Shown one piece after another: positions 1 to 7,772 of a stretch of 64,000 bases of DNA. Source of the stretch: Sulfitobacter sp. SK011 (lineage in GTDB: Bacteria; Pseudomonadota; Alphaproteobacteria; Rhodobacterales; Rhodobacteraceae); the NCBI RefSeq assembly GCF_003352065.1, contig NZ_CP025803.1, positions 3,203,574 through 3,267,573 on the forward strand. Reading direction: 5' to 3'. The notes below the pieces were generated by a model. That model worked only from the letters and a program-made list of their open reading frames with translations. It was not told the DNA's origin and ran no database searches. Positions within the stretch are counted from its first letter, which is position 1, and each line of letters starts with the position of its first letter. The translations under genes and the position numbers were made by a program.

Positions 1-1168
1 CGAACTGGCGGCGCACCTCCTCTATCCGCTTGGCGTTGGGAACAAAGACATCTTCTGACTTGGGATGCGCGTCGACTTCCAGCACCCGGCAGTGATCGGG
101 CATATAGCCGCGCGCCCGGTGATTCCACTCCGGATAGGTGTGCTTGGCCGCAAGGCGCTCGTGATCTGCATCCGCAGGCGACAGATCAAGGTGCAGGCGC
201 AACCGGGTCGCAGCACGGCGGTCAACTTTTGACAGGGTGATATTATCCTGATCCTCTGCCGCTTTCTGGGCGTTTTCATCGTCGTCATCATGAATGGACC
301 GGTTGAGGTTCATGGATTCAACCCAAGACAGGATCGATTCAAACCGGTGCAGGATAAAGCTGTCCTTGCGGTTTGCTTCATCCCGGTCTTTGCGCAGCCC
401 CAGTTTGCGGGTTGTCGTGCTTGCCGCGGGGGGCACAGCGGCGGGGGCGTCCTGCACGCCCTGCGGGCTGCTGCCTTTTTTCGCGACATTGAAATCAAGC
501 CAGATCGGCACCGGGGCAAAGCTCAGGTAAGAACGGCTTGATGCCTGTTCCGGCATCTCAGGTACAGCGCCGGTTGCAAGATGATCGCGCAAGGCCTGCT
601 CAACCACCGACTCCGACGCAGGTCGCCTGAAATCTGGCCGAGCGCCCAAAATGTACGCGACCATCGCGGCATGGCTTTCACGCAGACCGGGACACTGCGC
701 ATGGACATGCGCGGCGGCGATCGCATTGGCGCGGATCATCGCAATGTCACGTGCCGGGCCAACCTGAGCCGGCCCTTCGAACACATCCGCCGGGCAAAGC
801 GCTGCCACAGCGGTCAGCCAGAAATAGGCGCTGCGGTTCAAGGCCCGGTCGGGAAAGGCGTCAATGTAAGGGGGCAGCCGCAGTTTTTCGCCATCAAAGG
901 CGGGCAGGAATGCCTTGTCCCGTTCCGTCGCCAGGTTACGCAAAGGCGGTCGCCGGTGCCGCGCCACCACGCAGGGTGCTTCGCTAAACTCCACCCCCGT
1001 CGAACCACCAAGCGCGCGAAACATCATCGCGAGGCTGGGGCGGACTGACGCAAGTGATGCCACCTCAAGCGGATAGCAGGTCTGCGCGCCAATCCCGACG
1101 GCATAGTCATGCCACAGATTGCCGACGGTCTCTTCCGGCTCCATCAGATCAAGAGCACGCACAACCAT
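1..1168 (-). CDS. norD: NorD, nitric oxide reductase activation protein (5' part, runs off window)
   Basis: The reading frame is open from an ATG at 1168 to the window edge, giving 389 codons of the amino-terminal part. It begins MVVRALDLMEPEETVGNLWH and contains an acidic stretch (HDDDDEN, around residue 295) before the region that would lead into the C-terminal von Willebrand factor A domain, which lies outside the window. NorD works with the NorQ ATPase in assembling or activating cytochrome c-dependent NO reductase; its exact action is not known. The start lies four bases after the norQ stop, so it is the last visible gene of norCBQD. The call rests mainly on position after norCBQ plus the general look of the protein, since the diagnostic domain is not visible. 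Confidence 0.85.
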   Translation of the reverse strand, partial: MVVRALDLMEPEETVGNLWHDYAVGIGAQTCYPLEVASLASVRPSLAMMFRALGGSTGVEFSEAPCVVARHRRPPLRNLATERDKAFLPAFDGEKLRLPPYIDAFPDRALNRSAYFWLTAVAALCPADVFEGPAQVGPARDIAMIRANAIAAAHVHAQCPGLRESHAAMVAYILGARPDFRRPASESVVEQALRDHLATGAVPEMPEQASSRSYLSFAPVPIWLDFNVAKKGSSPQGVQDAPAAVPPAASTTTRKLGLRKDRDEANRKDSFILHRFESILSWVESMNLNRSIHDDDDENAQKAAEDQDNITLSKVDRRAATRLRLHLDLSPADADHERLAAKHTYPEWNHRARGYMPDHCRVLEVDAHPKSEDVFVPNAKRIEEVRRQF

Positions 1169-1172
1169 ACCC

Positions 1173-1976
1173 TTATCCGTAAATCGTCGTGACCAGATCA
1201 CGCAGGGCGATCTGCGTATCGGCATCATCGCTAAGCGGTTCGATCACCGCGGCTTCAAGCGCTTTTTCCACGCCCATCCCGCCTGCAATCAGGGTGGCGG
1301 CATAGATCAGCAACCGGGTCGACACGCCCTCCTCAAGGTCCATGCCGGACAACTTGCGGATATGGCCACCCAGACGAACCAAGGGCGCAACACGCCCCGC
1401 CTCCAGCCCGCTTTCGCTTGCGATGATGGCAATCTCCGTCTCGGGTTCAGGAAAGCCAAAGGTGATCGCCAGGAACCGCTGGCGCGTTGAGGGCTTCATC
1501 CGTTTCAGCACGTTCTGATAGCCGGGGTTGTAACTGGCAACCAGCATGAAACCGGGGGGTGCGTGCAATTCTTCGCCAGTGCGGTCAATCATCAGGGTAC
1601 GGCGGTTGTCAGTCAGCGGATGCAACACAACGGTGACGTCTTTGCGCGCCTCCACAACCTCATCAAGATAACAGATCGCACCTTCACGCACCGCACGGGT
1701 CAGCGGTCCATCGACCCATTCGGTTGCACCGCCGCGCAACAGATAACGACCGATCAGATCAGCGGCGGACAGATCATCATGACAGGCCACCGTATAAAGC
1801 CTGCGCCCCAACCGCGCGGCCATGTGTTCGACAAAGCGTGTTTTGCCGCAGCCGGTCGGCCCCTTCAGCAAAAGGGGCAGACCGTTTTCCTGGGCCGCAT
1901 CAAACAGCGCGCATTCATTGCCATTGGCGACATAATACGGGCTGCTTGGGGTCTGGACATGGGCGTTCATCGTCAT
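1173..1976 (-). CDS. norQ: NorQ, MoxR/CbbQ-type AAA+ ATPase for NO reductase maturation
   Basis: This 267-residue AAA+ ATPase has a Walker A motif GPTGCGKT at residues 39-46 and a Walker B-like CYLDEVVEA near residue 100. A CbbQ/NorQ C-terminal domain follows. Family members pair with a VWA-domain partner, here NorD, to insert the non-heme iron or otherwise activate NorB. The ATG overlaps the norB stop (ATGA), so the two genes are translationally coupled. Length and architecture are normal for NorQ. Confidence 0.95.
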   Translation of the reverse strand: MTMNAHVQTPSSPYYVANGNECALFDAAQENGLPLLLKGPTGCGKTRFVEHMAARLGRRLYTVACHDDLSAADLIGRYLLRGGATEWVDGPLTRAVREGAICYLDEVVEARKDVTVVLHPLTDNRRTLMIDRTGEELHAPPGFMLVASYNPGYQNVLKRMKPSTRQRFLAITFGFPEPETEIAIIASESGLEAGRVAPLVRLGGHIRKLSGMDLEEGVSTRLLIYAATLIAGGMGVEKALEAAVIEPLSDDADTQIALRDLVTTIYG

Positions 1977-3343
1977 TCTCCCGGTATCGGATCAGACGAC
2001 ATTTGAGCCGCATTGGCCGCACCCGGTTCGACCACCTCGCGGCGGCGCACCACCATGATCGAATAGATGAACAACAATGCCCCCACGACCACAGCCGCAC
2101 CTGCCCCAAAGCGCATGATATAGAAAAGTGCGAGCTCTTCCTGCACCTCCATAAAGTATGTGCCGAGGACCCGTTGCATATGTGTCTGAATCACACCCGC
2201 GAAGGTCAGCGTGAAAGTCATGAACGCCATCCCCCCCGTCATCAGCCAGAACGAGCCCATGTTGAGCACTTGATTATAGGGCGCGCGGCCCCGCAACAGC
2301 GGCATCGCATAGGTGATGATCGCAAGGTTCATCGCGACATAGGCCCCATAGAACGACAGGTGCCCGTGTGCCGCTGTGATCTGCGTGCCGTGGCTATAGA
2401 AATTGACGCCGTGCAGCGTGTGCAAAAAGCCCCAGACGCCAGCCCCAAAGAACGCAACAGTCGCAGACCCCAAAGACCAGAGCAGTGCGGCTTTATTGGG
2501 GTGGTTGCGCCGCCCTTTCCACACCATGACAAAGGCAAACGACATCATCAGGAAGAACGGGATCACCTCGAAGGTCGAGAAAATCGAGCCGACCCATTGC
2601 CAGTACCCCGGCAAGCCGATCCAATAGAAATGGTGCCCTGTGCCCAGGATGCCGGAAAAGAGCGCCGTTGCGACAATCACATACAGCCATTTCTCGACCA
2701 CTTCGCGGTCCACACCCGTCAGCTTGAGCAGAAGAAAGGCAAGGATCGCGGCCATCACCAATTCCCACGTGGCTTCGACCCACAGATGCACGATGAACCA
2801 CCAATACATCTTGTCCAGACTCAGATTTGAGGGGTTGATAAAGGCGAATATCCACAGCAGCGACAACAGCCACAGCCCCATCAGTAAGACACCCGTGATC
2901 GCGGTCTTTTTGCCCGCCAGCACAGTCATTGAGATGTTGATCAAAAAGATCACCGCCGCGACCAGTATCCCGAATTTGACCCACAGCGGCTGCTCAAGAA
3001 ATTCGCGCCCCCCGTGAATGCCCATCAGATAACTGCCCACCGCCCCCAGCGTGCCAACCATCAGCAACGCCAACTGGACGTAAGCCAGTTTGACCGACCA
3101 GATTTCACGCTCTGATTCTTCGGGGATCAGAAAATAGGACGCCCCGAAAAAGCCCAGCAACAACCAGACAATCAGCGCGTTGGTATGGATCATCCGAATG
3201 ATGTGAAACGGGAAAATCTCTGCCAGAAAATTGGGCTGAACATAGATCCAGCCGATGACCAGCCCGCCCAGAACCTGCACGGCGAAAAGCGCCATTGCAC
3301 AGATGAAATAGGCATAAGCCACTTTTTGGGATTGGTATTTCAT
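1973..3343 (-). CDS. norB: Nitric oxide reductase large subunit NorB (cNOR)
   Basis: The 456-residue, 12-helix heme-copper oxidase superfamily protein reduces 2 NO to N2O at a heme b3/non-heme iron centre in the inner membrane. Visible ligands are His53 (RMIHTN, low-spin heme) and the iron-site group His186 with nearby Glu190/Glu194 (HLWVEATWE), His237-His238 (GTGHHFYW), and a later HGH near residue 325. The short form without an N-terminal quinol-oxidase extension fits the cytochrome c-dependent type, and norC lies immediately upstream. The ATG at 3343 has a GAGGAG ribosome site that overlaps the norC stop region. Confidence 0.97.
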   Translation of the reverse strand: MKYQSQKVAYAYFICAMALFAVQVLGGLVIGWIYVQPNFLAEIFPFHIIRMIHTNALIVWLLLGFFGASYFLIPEESEREIWSVKLAYVQLALLMVGTLGAVGSYLMGIHGGREFLEQPLWVKFGILVAAVIFLINISMTVLAGKKTAITGVLLMGLWLLSLLWIFAFINPSNLSLDKMYWWFIVHLWVEATWELVMAAILAFLLLKLTGVDREVVEKWLYVIVATALFSGILGTGHHFYWIGLPGYWQWVGSIFSTFEVIPFFLMMSFAFVMVWKGRRNHPNKAALLWSLGSATVAFFGAGVWGFLHTLHGVNFYSHGTQITAAHGHLSFYGAYVAMNLAIITYAMPLLRGRAPYNQVLNMGSFWLMTGGMAFMTFTLTFAGVIQTHMQRVLGTYFMEVQEELALFYIMRFGAGAAVVVGALLFIYSIMVVRRREVVEPGAANAAQMSSDPIPGE

Positions 3344-3355
3344 GTCATTTACTCC

Positions 3356-3808
3356 TCAGCCTGCCTCATTGGGGGGCCATCCCTGGGTGTCGGTCTGATC
3401 CGCCCACCGCAAGAATTCCGCCAAGCCGCGTTTGTCTTCTTCGGTCAGTTCGAAATACGGCATCTGGCGGCGTCCTTCGATGCCGCTGGGCTGCGCTTCG
3501 ATCCAGCCATCCATCATCTCAAATGCCGCTTCCGGGTCATCAAGCACGTCCCAGCGGGTCATGACATTGCCCAACTCAGGCGCGAAATAGGCCCCCTCGC
3601 CGTGCAGCGTGTGACAGTTGATGCAAGAGTTGCGTTCCCACACGTGCTTGCCGTGAATGACGGCATCACTCAGCGGCATGCCAGCCGTAGATGTGTTGAC
3701 GATGTAGCGATGGCTTTGAACGGTCAGGGCAACAAAGACGAGCACGAAAAAGATCGACCCGCCATAAAATATGTTGCGCGCCCGCGATTTGGTCAGGAAT
3801 TCGGCCAT
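3356..3808 (-). CDS. norC: Nitric oxide reductase cytochrome c subunit NorC
   Basis: This 150-residue membrane-anchored c-type cytochrome feeds electrons to NorB. One transmembrane anchor spans about residues 13-33. The heme motif is Cys62-x-x-Cys65-His66 (CINCH), and Met116 (RRQMPYF) is the likely sixth ligand. It is the first gene of norCBQD. A perfect TTGCG-N4-CGCAA operator centred about 70 bases upstream, with a TAGGGT -10-like hexamer (minus strand, 3849-3844) 32 bases closer to the gene, points to activation by an NnrR-type regulator. Confidence 0.97.
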   Translation of the reverse strand: MAEFLTKSRARNIFYGGSIFFVLVFVALTVQSHRYIVNTSTAGMPLSDAVIHGKHVWERNSCINCHTLHGEGAYFAPELGNVMTRWDVLDDPEAAFEMMDGWIEAQPSGIEGRRQMPYFELTEEDKRGLAEFLRWADQTDTQGWPPNEAG

Positions 3809-3843
3809 CCGGGGGCCCCCTTTTCTCGGTTGCTGTTCGGATC

Positions 3844-3885
3844 ACCCTATGCGGGTGCCAACAAAAGGAGTTTGCGCAAACGCAA
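3844..3885 (-). promoter_or_regulatory. NnrR-type operator and class II promoter of norCBQD
   Basis: Positions 3872-3885 form the perfect inverted repeat TTGCG-CAAA-CGCAA, the arrangement used by Crp/Fnr-superfamily NO regulators of the NnrR group in alphaproteobacteria. A -10-like TAGGGT on the minus strand (3849-3844) is centred 32 bases from the operator centre, which fits an activator at about -41.5. The same symmetric site lies about 60 bases before the divergent DUF1858 gene and could serve both directions. Confidence 0.8.
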
Positions 3886-3940
3886 TGTTTGAAAAGTTTG
3901 GATGTGGAAAGATGGATGCAACGATCAGGAGGGTCGGCAT

Positions 3941-4168
3941 ATGCCCACAGATCAAATGGACACAACCGATCTCATGGTCTCAGAGATCATGGTCAGGTGG
4001 CCGCAGACTGTGGGCGTTTTCATCGAGCATGGCATGCTGTGTGTGGGATGCCCGATCGGGCCGTTCCATACCATCGCTGAGGCATGCGACATCTATAACC
4101 TCGACATAACCGCCTTTGAGCGCGATCTGGCAATGTCCATCACCGCTGGTGAAGATTGCCCGCCATAA
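3941..4168 (+). CDS. Small DUF1858 protein with CxxC motif
   Basis: This 75-residue protein (MPTDQMDTTDLMVSEIMVRW...) matches the DUF1858 family, also described as a redox-disulfide domain found near hybrid-cluster proteins. The core pattern is V(S)EIM-RWP-T-VF--HGM-CVGCP-G-F-T, with a Cys-x-x-Cys pair around residues 35-38. The start was chosen at 3941 because a strong AGGAGGG ribosome site (3927-3933) precedes it by seven bases; an upstream in-frame start at 3902 has none. It lies divergent from norC across the NnrR box, and its 3' end overlaps the convergent regulator gene by 29 bases. No biochemical role is established for these proteins in denitrification. Confidence 0.85.
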   Translation: MPTDQMDTTDLMVSEIMVRWPQTVGVFIEHGMLCVGCPIGPFHTIAEACDIYNLDITAFERDLAMSITAGEDCPP

Positions 4169-4841
4169 GAACGAGCTGGTGAGGTTGGCTGACAACAATA
4201 TGTTTGCGCCGACTTTCCACAATTCCGCTTTTTTCCCATGCGCTCAGCAATCGACTGACCGTGTGCAGGGTGGTGCCGGTCATTTCGGAAAGGTCCTGCC
4301 GGGTGATCGGAAAATCCACCTCGATCCCATTTTCCGTCTTTCGACCCATCTGGTTGATCAACCGCAGCAATGCATTGGCCACCCGTTGTTCGACCTGCTG
4401 GGTTGCCATTTCGATCATCCGGTCGTGCATCTCGTTCATGCGCTTGCCGATGGTCTTTTGCGTGGCTGTCGCAAACCCCGCGTACCGGGACACAAATTCC
4501 GGCCAAAGCGATGTTGGCCATGACAACACAATGGTTTCGGATGCGGCAATGGCACTTGCCGGGTATTGCGTGTGCCCCAAGGCATTCGCAATGCCAAACA
4601 ATTGTCCGGCGGGAATATGCAGCACCGTCACATGCTCCCCTTCGGGCGTCACGCGTATGACGCGGATATAGCCATCGAGCAAAAGAAAGAAACGGGTGGC
4701 CTCGCCAGCTTCGTGAAACACCGTGTCCCCGGTATCAAACCGATGTGAAGCCGCCTGATCAAGTATCTCGCGGATCTCGTTCTTTGTCAGACCCGAAAAC
4801 GGGACAAGGTGTGTCAAAAGGCTTTCGTCGAGGTTTCTCAA
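4140..4841 (-). CDS. nnrR: Crp/Fnr-family regulator, NnrR-type (NO-responsive)
   Basis: The 233-residue protein has an N-terminal cyclic-nucleotide-binding-like domain (residues 12-130), a long dimer helix, and a C-terminal winged helix with recognition segment TRQDLSEMTGTTLHTVSRLL. It lacks the N-terminal cysteine cluster of oxygen-sensing FNR, which fits the NnrR/DNR groups that respond to NO. It lies between the norCBQD and pseudoazurin-nirK-nirV operons, and both neighbouring divergent promoter regions carry TTGCG-N4-CGCAA sites. The site at 4948-4961 lies in its own upstream region, so autoregulation is possible. DNR is the main alternative name. Confidence 0.88.
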   Translation of the reverse strand: MRNLDESLLTHLVPFSGLTKNEIREILDQAASHRFDTGDTVFHEAGEATRFFLLLDGYIRVIRVTPEGEHVTVLHIPAGQLFGIANALGHTQYPASAIAASETIVLSWPTSLWPEFVSRYAGFATATQKTIGKRMNEMHDRMIEMATQQVEQRVANALLRLINQMGRKTENGIEVDFPITRQDLSEMTGTTLHTVSRLLSAWEKSGIVESRRKHIVVSQPHQLVLMAGNLHQR

Positions 4842-4947
4842 GTCATTTCCAATCCGAAGAACAAACCATTGTTACTGCCTAACGCCGAGAATGCCGACCC
4901 CTCATTCACACCGCACACCCGATCCCGCACCAAAACCGGTCCGAAGT

Positions 4948-4988
4948 TTGCGCTTGCGCAACGTGTCGCGCGGCGGTCGTCGTTAGAT
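4948..4988 (+). promoter_or_regulatory. NnrR-type operator and class II promoter of the pseudoazurin-nirK operon
   Basis: Positions 4948-4961 are TTGCG-CTTG-CGCAA, identical in both half sites to the operator upstream of norC. A TTAGAT -10-like hexamer lies at 4983-4988, centred 31 bases from the operator centre, as expected for activation from -41.5. The predicted start of transcription is near 4996, about 28 bases before the pseudoazurin ATG. The region is shared with the divergent regulator gene. Confidence 0.82.
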
Positions 4989-5023
4989 GCACTCAAGACC
5001 AATTTTAATCGAAAGGAAATGAG

Positions 5024-5452
5024 ATGTTCACCAAGACAAGCGCAGCACTTGCAGCGGCTCTTCTGATGTCGGGTGCAGCCTGGGCCGAAACGGTCGAGGT
5101 TCAGATGCTGAACAAAGGCGAAGCAGGGGTCATGGTTTTTGAACCCGGCTTTGTAAAGATCGCGCCCGGTGACACCGTCAAGTTCATTGCCGCTGACAAA
5201 AGCCACAACGCCGAAAGCATCAAAGAGATGATCCCTGAAGGGGCTGAAACTTTCAAAGGCAAGATCAATGAAGAGATCGAAGTGACGTTGGATGTGCCCG
5301 GCTACTACGGTGTAAAATGCACACCCCATTTCGCTATGGGTATGGTGATGACAATCGCCGTTGGCGATGCAGAACAACCCGCCGATTTTCTTGAAGGCCG
5401 CCTGCCCAAAAACGCCAAGAAGCGTTTCGAGGCGCAGCTTGCCGGCGAATAG
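5024..5452 (+). CDS. Pseudoazurin, periplasmic blue copper electron donor
   Basis: This 142-residue cupredoxin has a Sec signal peptide (residues 1-21, cut after AAWA). The type 1 copper ligands are all present: His61, Cys99, His102 and Met107 (CTPHFAMGM). Pseudoazurin passes electrons from the bc1 complex to copper nitrite reductase, and NirK follows 72 bases downstream. The ATG has a GAAAGGAAATGAG ribosome site. Mature length and ligand spacing are normal for the family. Confidence 0.95.
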   Translation: MFTKTSAALAAALLMSGAAWAETVEVQMLNKGEAGVMVFEPGFVKIAPGDTVKFIAADKSHNAESIKEMIPEGAETFKGKINEEIEVTLDVPGYYGVKCTPHFAMGMVMTIAVGDAEQPADFLEGRLPKNAKKRFEAQLAGE

Positions 5453-5473
5453 ACCACCTCATCTTTCAAAATC

Positions 5474-5503
5474 AGTGGCGCGTGCACCACATCACCCGCC
5501 ACT
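5474..5503 (+). other. Intercistronic hairpin between pseudoazurin and nirK
   Basis: The arms AGTGGCG (5474-5480) and CGCCACT (5497-5503) pair perfectly around a 16-base loop. No run of T follows, so it is not a clear intrinsic terminator. It sits between the stop of pseudoazurin and the nirK ribosome site and could act as a 3' stabiliser or partial attenuator, giving more pseudoazurin than NirK. Confidence 0.5.
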
Positions 5504-5524
5504 CACCAAACAGAGGAATTTGAC

Positions 5525-6745
5525 ATGACACACTTGCCCAATGACAAACCACAATCACCCAGCCGCCGTAACGTACTGCGGGGCACAGCCCTTGCAGGCG
5601 CGGCAGCCATGACCGGCGCATTCGCGGCCAGCGCCAGCGTGCGCGCGCCCAGCGTCGCACCCCGGATGAACATGCCGGACCAAAATATGCTGCGCGTCCA
5701 ACAGCAACAGATCGATGCGGCCGAACCCGTCGACCTGTCTGGCTTGGAGCGTGTAAAACAGAAACTTGTCCGTCCACCCTTTGCGCCAAAACATGATCAG
5801 GTGGCACAAGGTGACCCAAAAATCGTCGAGATTGAGATGGTTGTGGACGAACGCCTGATGGTGGTGGACGAAGACACCGGTGCCTCGATCTGGGCCATGA
5901 CCTATAACGGTTCGGTTCCCGGCCCGCTGGTCATCGTGCACGAAGGTGATTACGTCGAACTGACACTGCGCAGCCTTGGGCGCAACCAACTTGAGCACAA
6001 CATCGACTTTCACTCCTCAACGGGCGCATTGGGCGGCGGTGCGCTGACCCATATCTATCCAGGCGAAGAAACCGTGCTTCGCTGGAAGGCGACCAAACCG
6101 GGGTGCTTTACATATCACTGTGCGCCCGGTGGCGCGATGATCCCCTATCACGTCTGCCACGGCATGAACGGTGCAGTCATGGTTCTGCCGCGCGATGGCC
6201 TGAAAGACAAGGATGGCAATGCGCTGACCTATGACGAGATCGCCTATATCGGTGAACAGGACTATTACCTGCCCAAGAACGCAGATGGCACCTTCAAGAC
6301 CTATGCAAACGCGGGCGATGACTATGCGGAATCTCTCGAAGCGATGCGCAGCCTGGTGCCGACACATGTGGTGTTCAACGGCGCGGTCGGCGCACTGACC
6401 GGGACCAACGCGTTCCGCTCAGAGGTCGGCAAGACAGTGTTGATGGTCCACAATCAGGCGAACCGGGACAGCCGTCCGCATCTGATTGGGGGTCATGGTA
6501 ATTTCGTCTGGGAAACCGGCTCCTTCAGCGACGCGCCACTGACCGGCATGGAAACATGGTTCGTGCGCGGCGGCAGCGCGATGGCTGCGATGTACACCTT
6601 CGAACAGCCCGGGGTCTACGCCTATGTCAATCACAACCTGATTGAAGCGGCGATCTTGGGCGCGACCGCGCATTTCGTTGTCGATGGCGAATGGAACAAC
6701 GCGCTGATGGAACAGGTCATGCCACCGCGCACAATAGAGACCTGA
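5525..6745 (+). CDS. nirK: Copper-containing nitrite reductase NirK
   Basis: The 406-residue periplasmic enzyme reduces nitrite to NO. A Tat signal with the RR motif (SRRNVLRG, residues 13-20) precedes an alanine-rich core. The ligand set is complete: type 1 copper His158, Cys199, His209 and Met214; type 2 copper His163, His198 and a later His in RPHLIGGHG; catalytic Asp161 (HNIDFH); and the active-site His in [14 protein letters not shown]. It is the second gene of the NnrR-controlled operon, with pseudoazurin upstream as donor. The ATG has an AGAGGAATTTGAC ribosome site. Confidence 0.98.
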   Translation: MTHLPNDKPQSPSRRNVLRGTALAGAAAMTGAFAASASVRAPSVAPRMNMPDQNMLRVQQQQIDAAEPVDLSGLERVKQKLVRPPFAPKHDQVAQGDPKIVEIEMVVDERLMVVDEDTGASIWAMTYNGSVPGPLVIVHEGDYVELTLRSLGRNQLEHNIDFHSSTGALGGGALTHIYPGEETVLRWKATKPGCFTYHCAPGGAMIPYHVCHGMNGAVMVLPRDGLKDKDGNALTYDEIAYIGEQDYYLPKNADGTFKTYANAGDDYAESLEAMRSLVPTHVVFNGAVGALTGTNAFRSEVGKTVLMVHNQANRDSRPHLIGGHGNFVWETGSFSDAPLTGMETWFVRGGSAMAAMYTFEQPGVYAYVNHNLIEAAILGATAHFVVDGEWNNALMEQVMPPRTIET

Positions 6746-6768
6746 CACCCAGAAAAGGAGACCGCGCC

Positions 6769-7503
6769 ATGACACGCCAAAAATCCTTCCCGATTGCACC
6801 TGTGGTGTTGGGATTGGCGGTGCTGGCTGGCGCGGCCTTGACCGGGGCCGCGTGGATGTCACGCGGCCCCGACCTGTCCGCAATGCCCGACATGGTGGGG
6901 CCGATCGACCTGGCCGAAGACCGATCCATCTGGGTCCAGAAATACGAAGTGACAGCGGCGGAATGGAATGCCTGCCATGATGCGGGCGGATGCGCATTGT
7001 GGATGCTGGTGCGCCCTGATCAACAGCCCGCAACAACGCCCGCCACCGGGATCAGCTATCCGGACGCGCGCCAGTATGTCGATTGGATCAACCGCACAAC
7101 CGGCAAATCCTTTCGCCTGCCAAGCGTTGATGAATGGACCGCTGTTGCCGAAAGCGTCCTGCCCGAAGAACCTGACCCGATCTTTACCGACCCATCGCTC
7201 AGCTGGGCGTCCGCCTATCTGCTTGAGGCCGAAGTCCCCCGCGCACTTAGACCTTCGGGCAGCTTTTCAACAACCGCAACCGGGGTTGCGGATTTGGACG
7301 GATCGGTGTGGGAATGGACGCAGGATTGTTATTCCGGCACTGGCGAGCCTGCACCGTCAGATCGCTGCCCGGCCTTTTATGTGGCAGGGCTGCATATCGC
7401 GGCAATGTCATTTCTTGAACGAGATCCGGCGCGCGGTGGCTGCGCCGTCGGCGTGCCGCCCGCGCATCTGGGGCTGCGGCTCTTTTCAGACGCACAGCCC
7501 TGA
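6769..7503 (+). CDS. nirV: NirV, formylglycine-generating-enzyme-like protein of the nitrite reductase operon
   Basis: This 244-residue protein starts with an N-terminal membrane anchor or signal (about residues 8-30) and continues as a FGE-sulfatase (SUMF1-like) fold, with typical features KYEVTAAEWNACHDAG, W-N---GKSFRLPSVDEW and the closing W-W--D--G-R--L region. NirV is regularly found after nirK; its role in maturation is unproven. The ATG at 6769 follows an AAAAGGAG ribosome site; a start inside nirK is unlikely. The gap to nirK is 23 bases. Confidence 0.88.
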   Translation: MTRQKSFPIAPVVLGLAVLAGAALTGAAWMSRGPDLSAMPDMVGPIDLAEDRSIWVQKYEVTAAEWNACHDAGGCALWMLVRPDQQPATTPATGISYPDARQYVDWINRTTGKSFRLPSVDEWTAVAESVLPEEPDPIFTDPSLSWASAYLLEAEVPRALRPSGSFSTTATGVADLDGSVWEWTQDCYSGTGEPAPSDRCPAFYVAGLHIAAMSFLERDPARGGCAVGVPPAHLGLRLFSDAQP

Positions 7504-7532
7504 CGCAGGGGCCAACCCGCTGCCGGACAAGA

Positions 7533-7709
7533 TCACTTCTTGTCGCGGGCAGCCTTTTCTTCTTTTGTCAGCTTGTTGTTCCAAACATTGTTGCTCAGGC
7601 CAAGCTCGCTTTTGAGCGGTTTGGTCTTGCCAACGCTGACCTTACCACCCTTGTTCAGGAATTCCTGTATAAGCGCGTCATCGGTGGTTTTCTTGGGAAT
7701 GTGTTTCAT
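7533..7709 (-). CDS. Small basic hypothetical protein
   Basis: The gene encodes 58 residues (MKHIPKKTTDDALIQEFLNK...) ending in a highly charged KLTKEEKAARDKK tail. The chosen ATG at 7709 follows an AAGGA ribosome site by seven bases; a start seven codons upstream is possible. It has no signal peptide, membrane segment or metal motif. It is convergent with nirV (29 bases between stops) and lies after nrdJ on the same strand. I do not recognise a family; the ribosome site and composition suggest a real gene. Confidence 0.55.
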   Translation of the reverse strand: MKHIPKKTTDDALIQEFLNKGGKVSVGKTKPLKSELGLSNNVWNNKLTKEEKAARDKK

Positions 7710-7772
7710 GATGTCATCCTTATCCCGCAACGCTGGTGATTGTCACGAACCATCCCAAATTGCCTTAGTCGA

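Noticed and set aside
1724-2830. Long plus-strand open frame across norQ/norB
   Set aside because: It is antisense to two genes with complete motifs, and its Arg/His-rich product is typical of a shadow frame in G+C-rich DNA.
3811-3820. GGGGGCCCCC next to the norC start as an operator
   Set aside because: It overlaps the norC ribosome site and is more simply explained as part of it.
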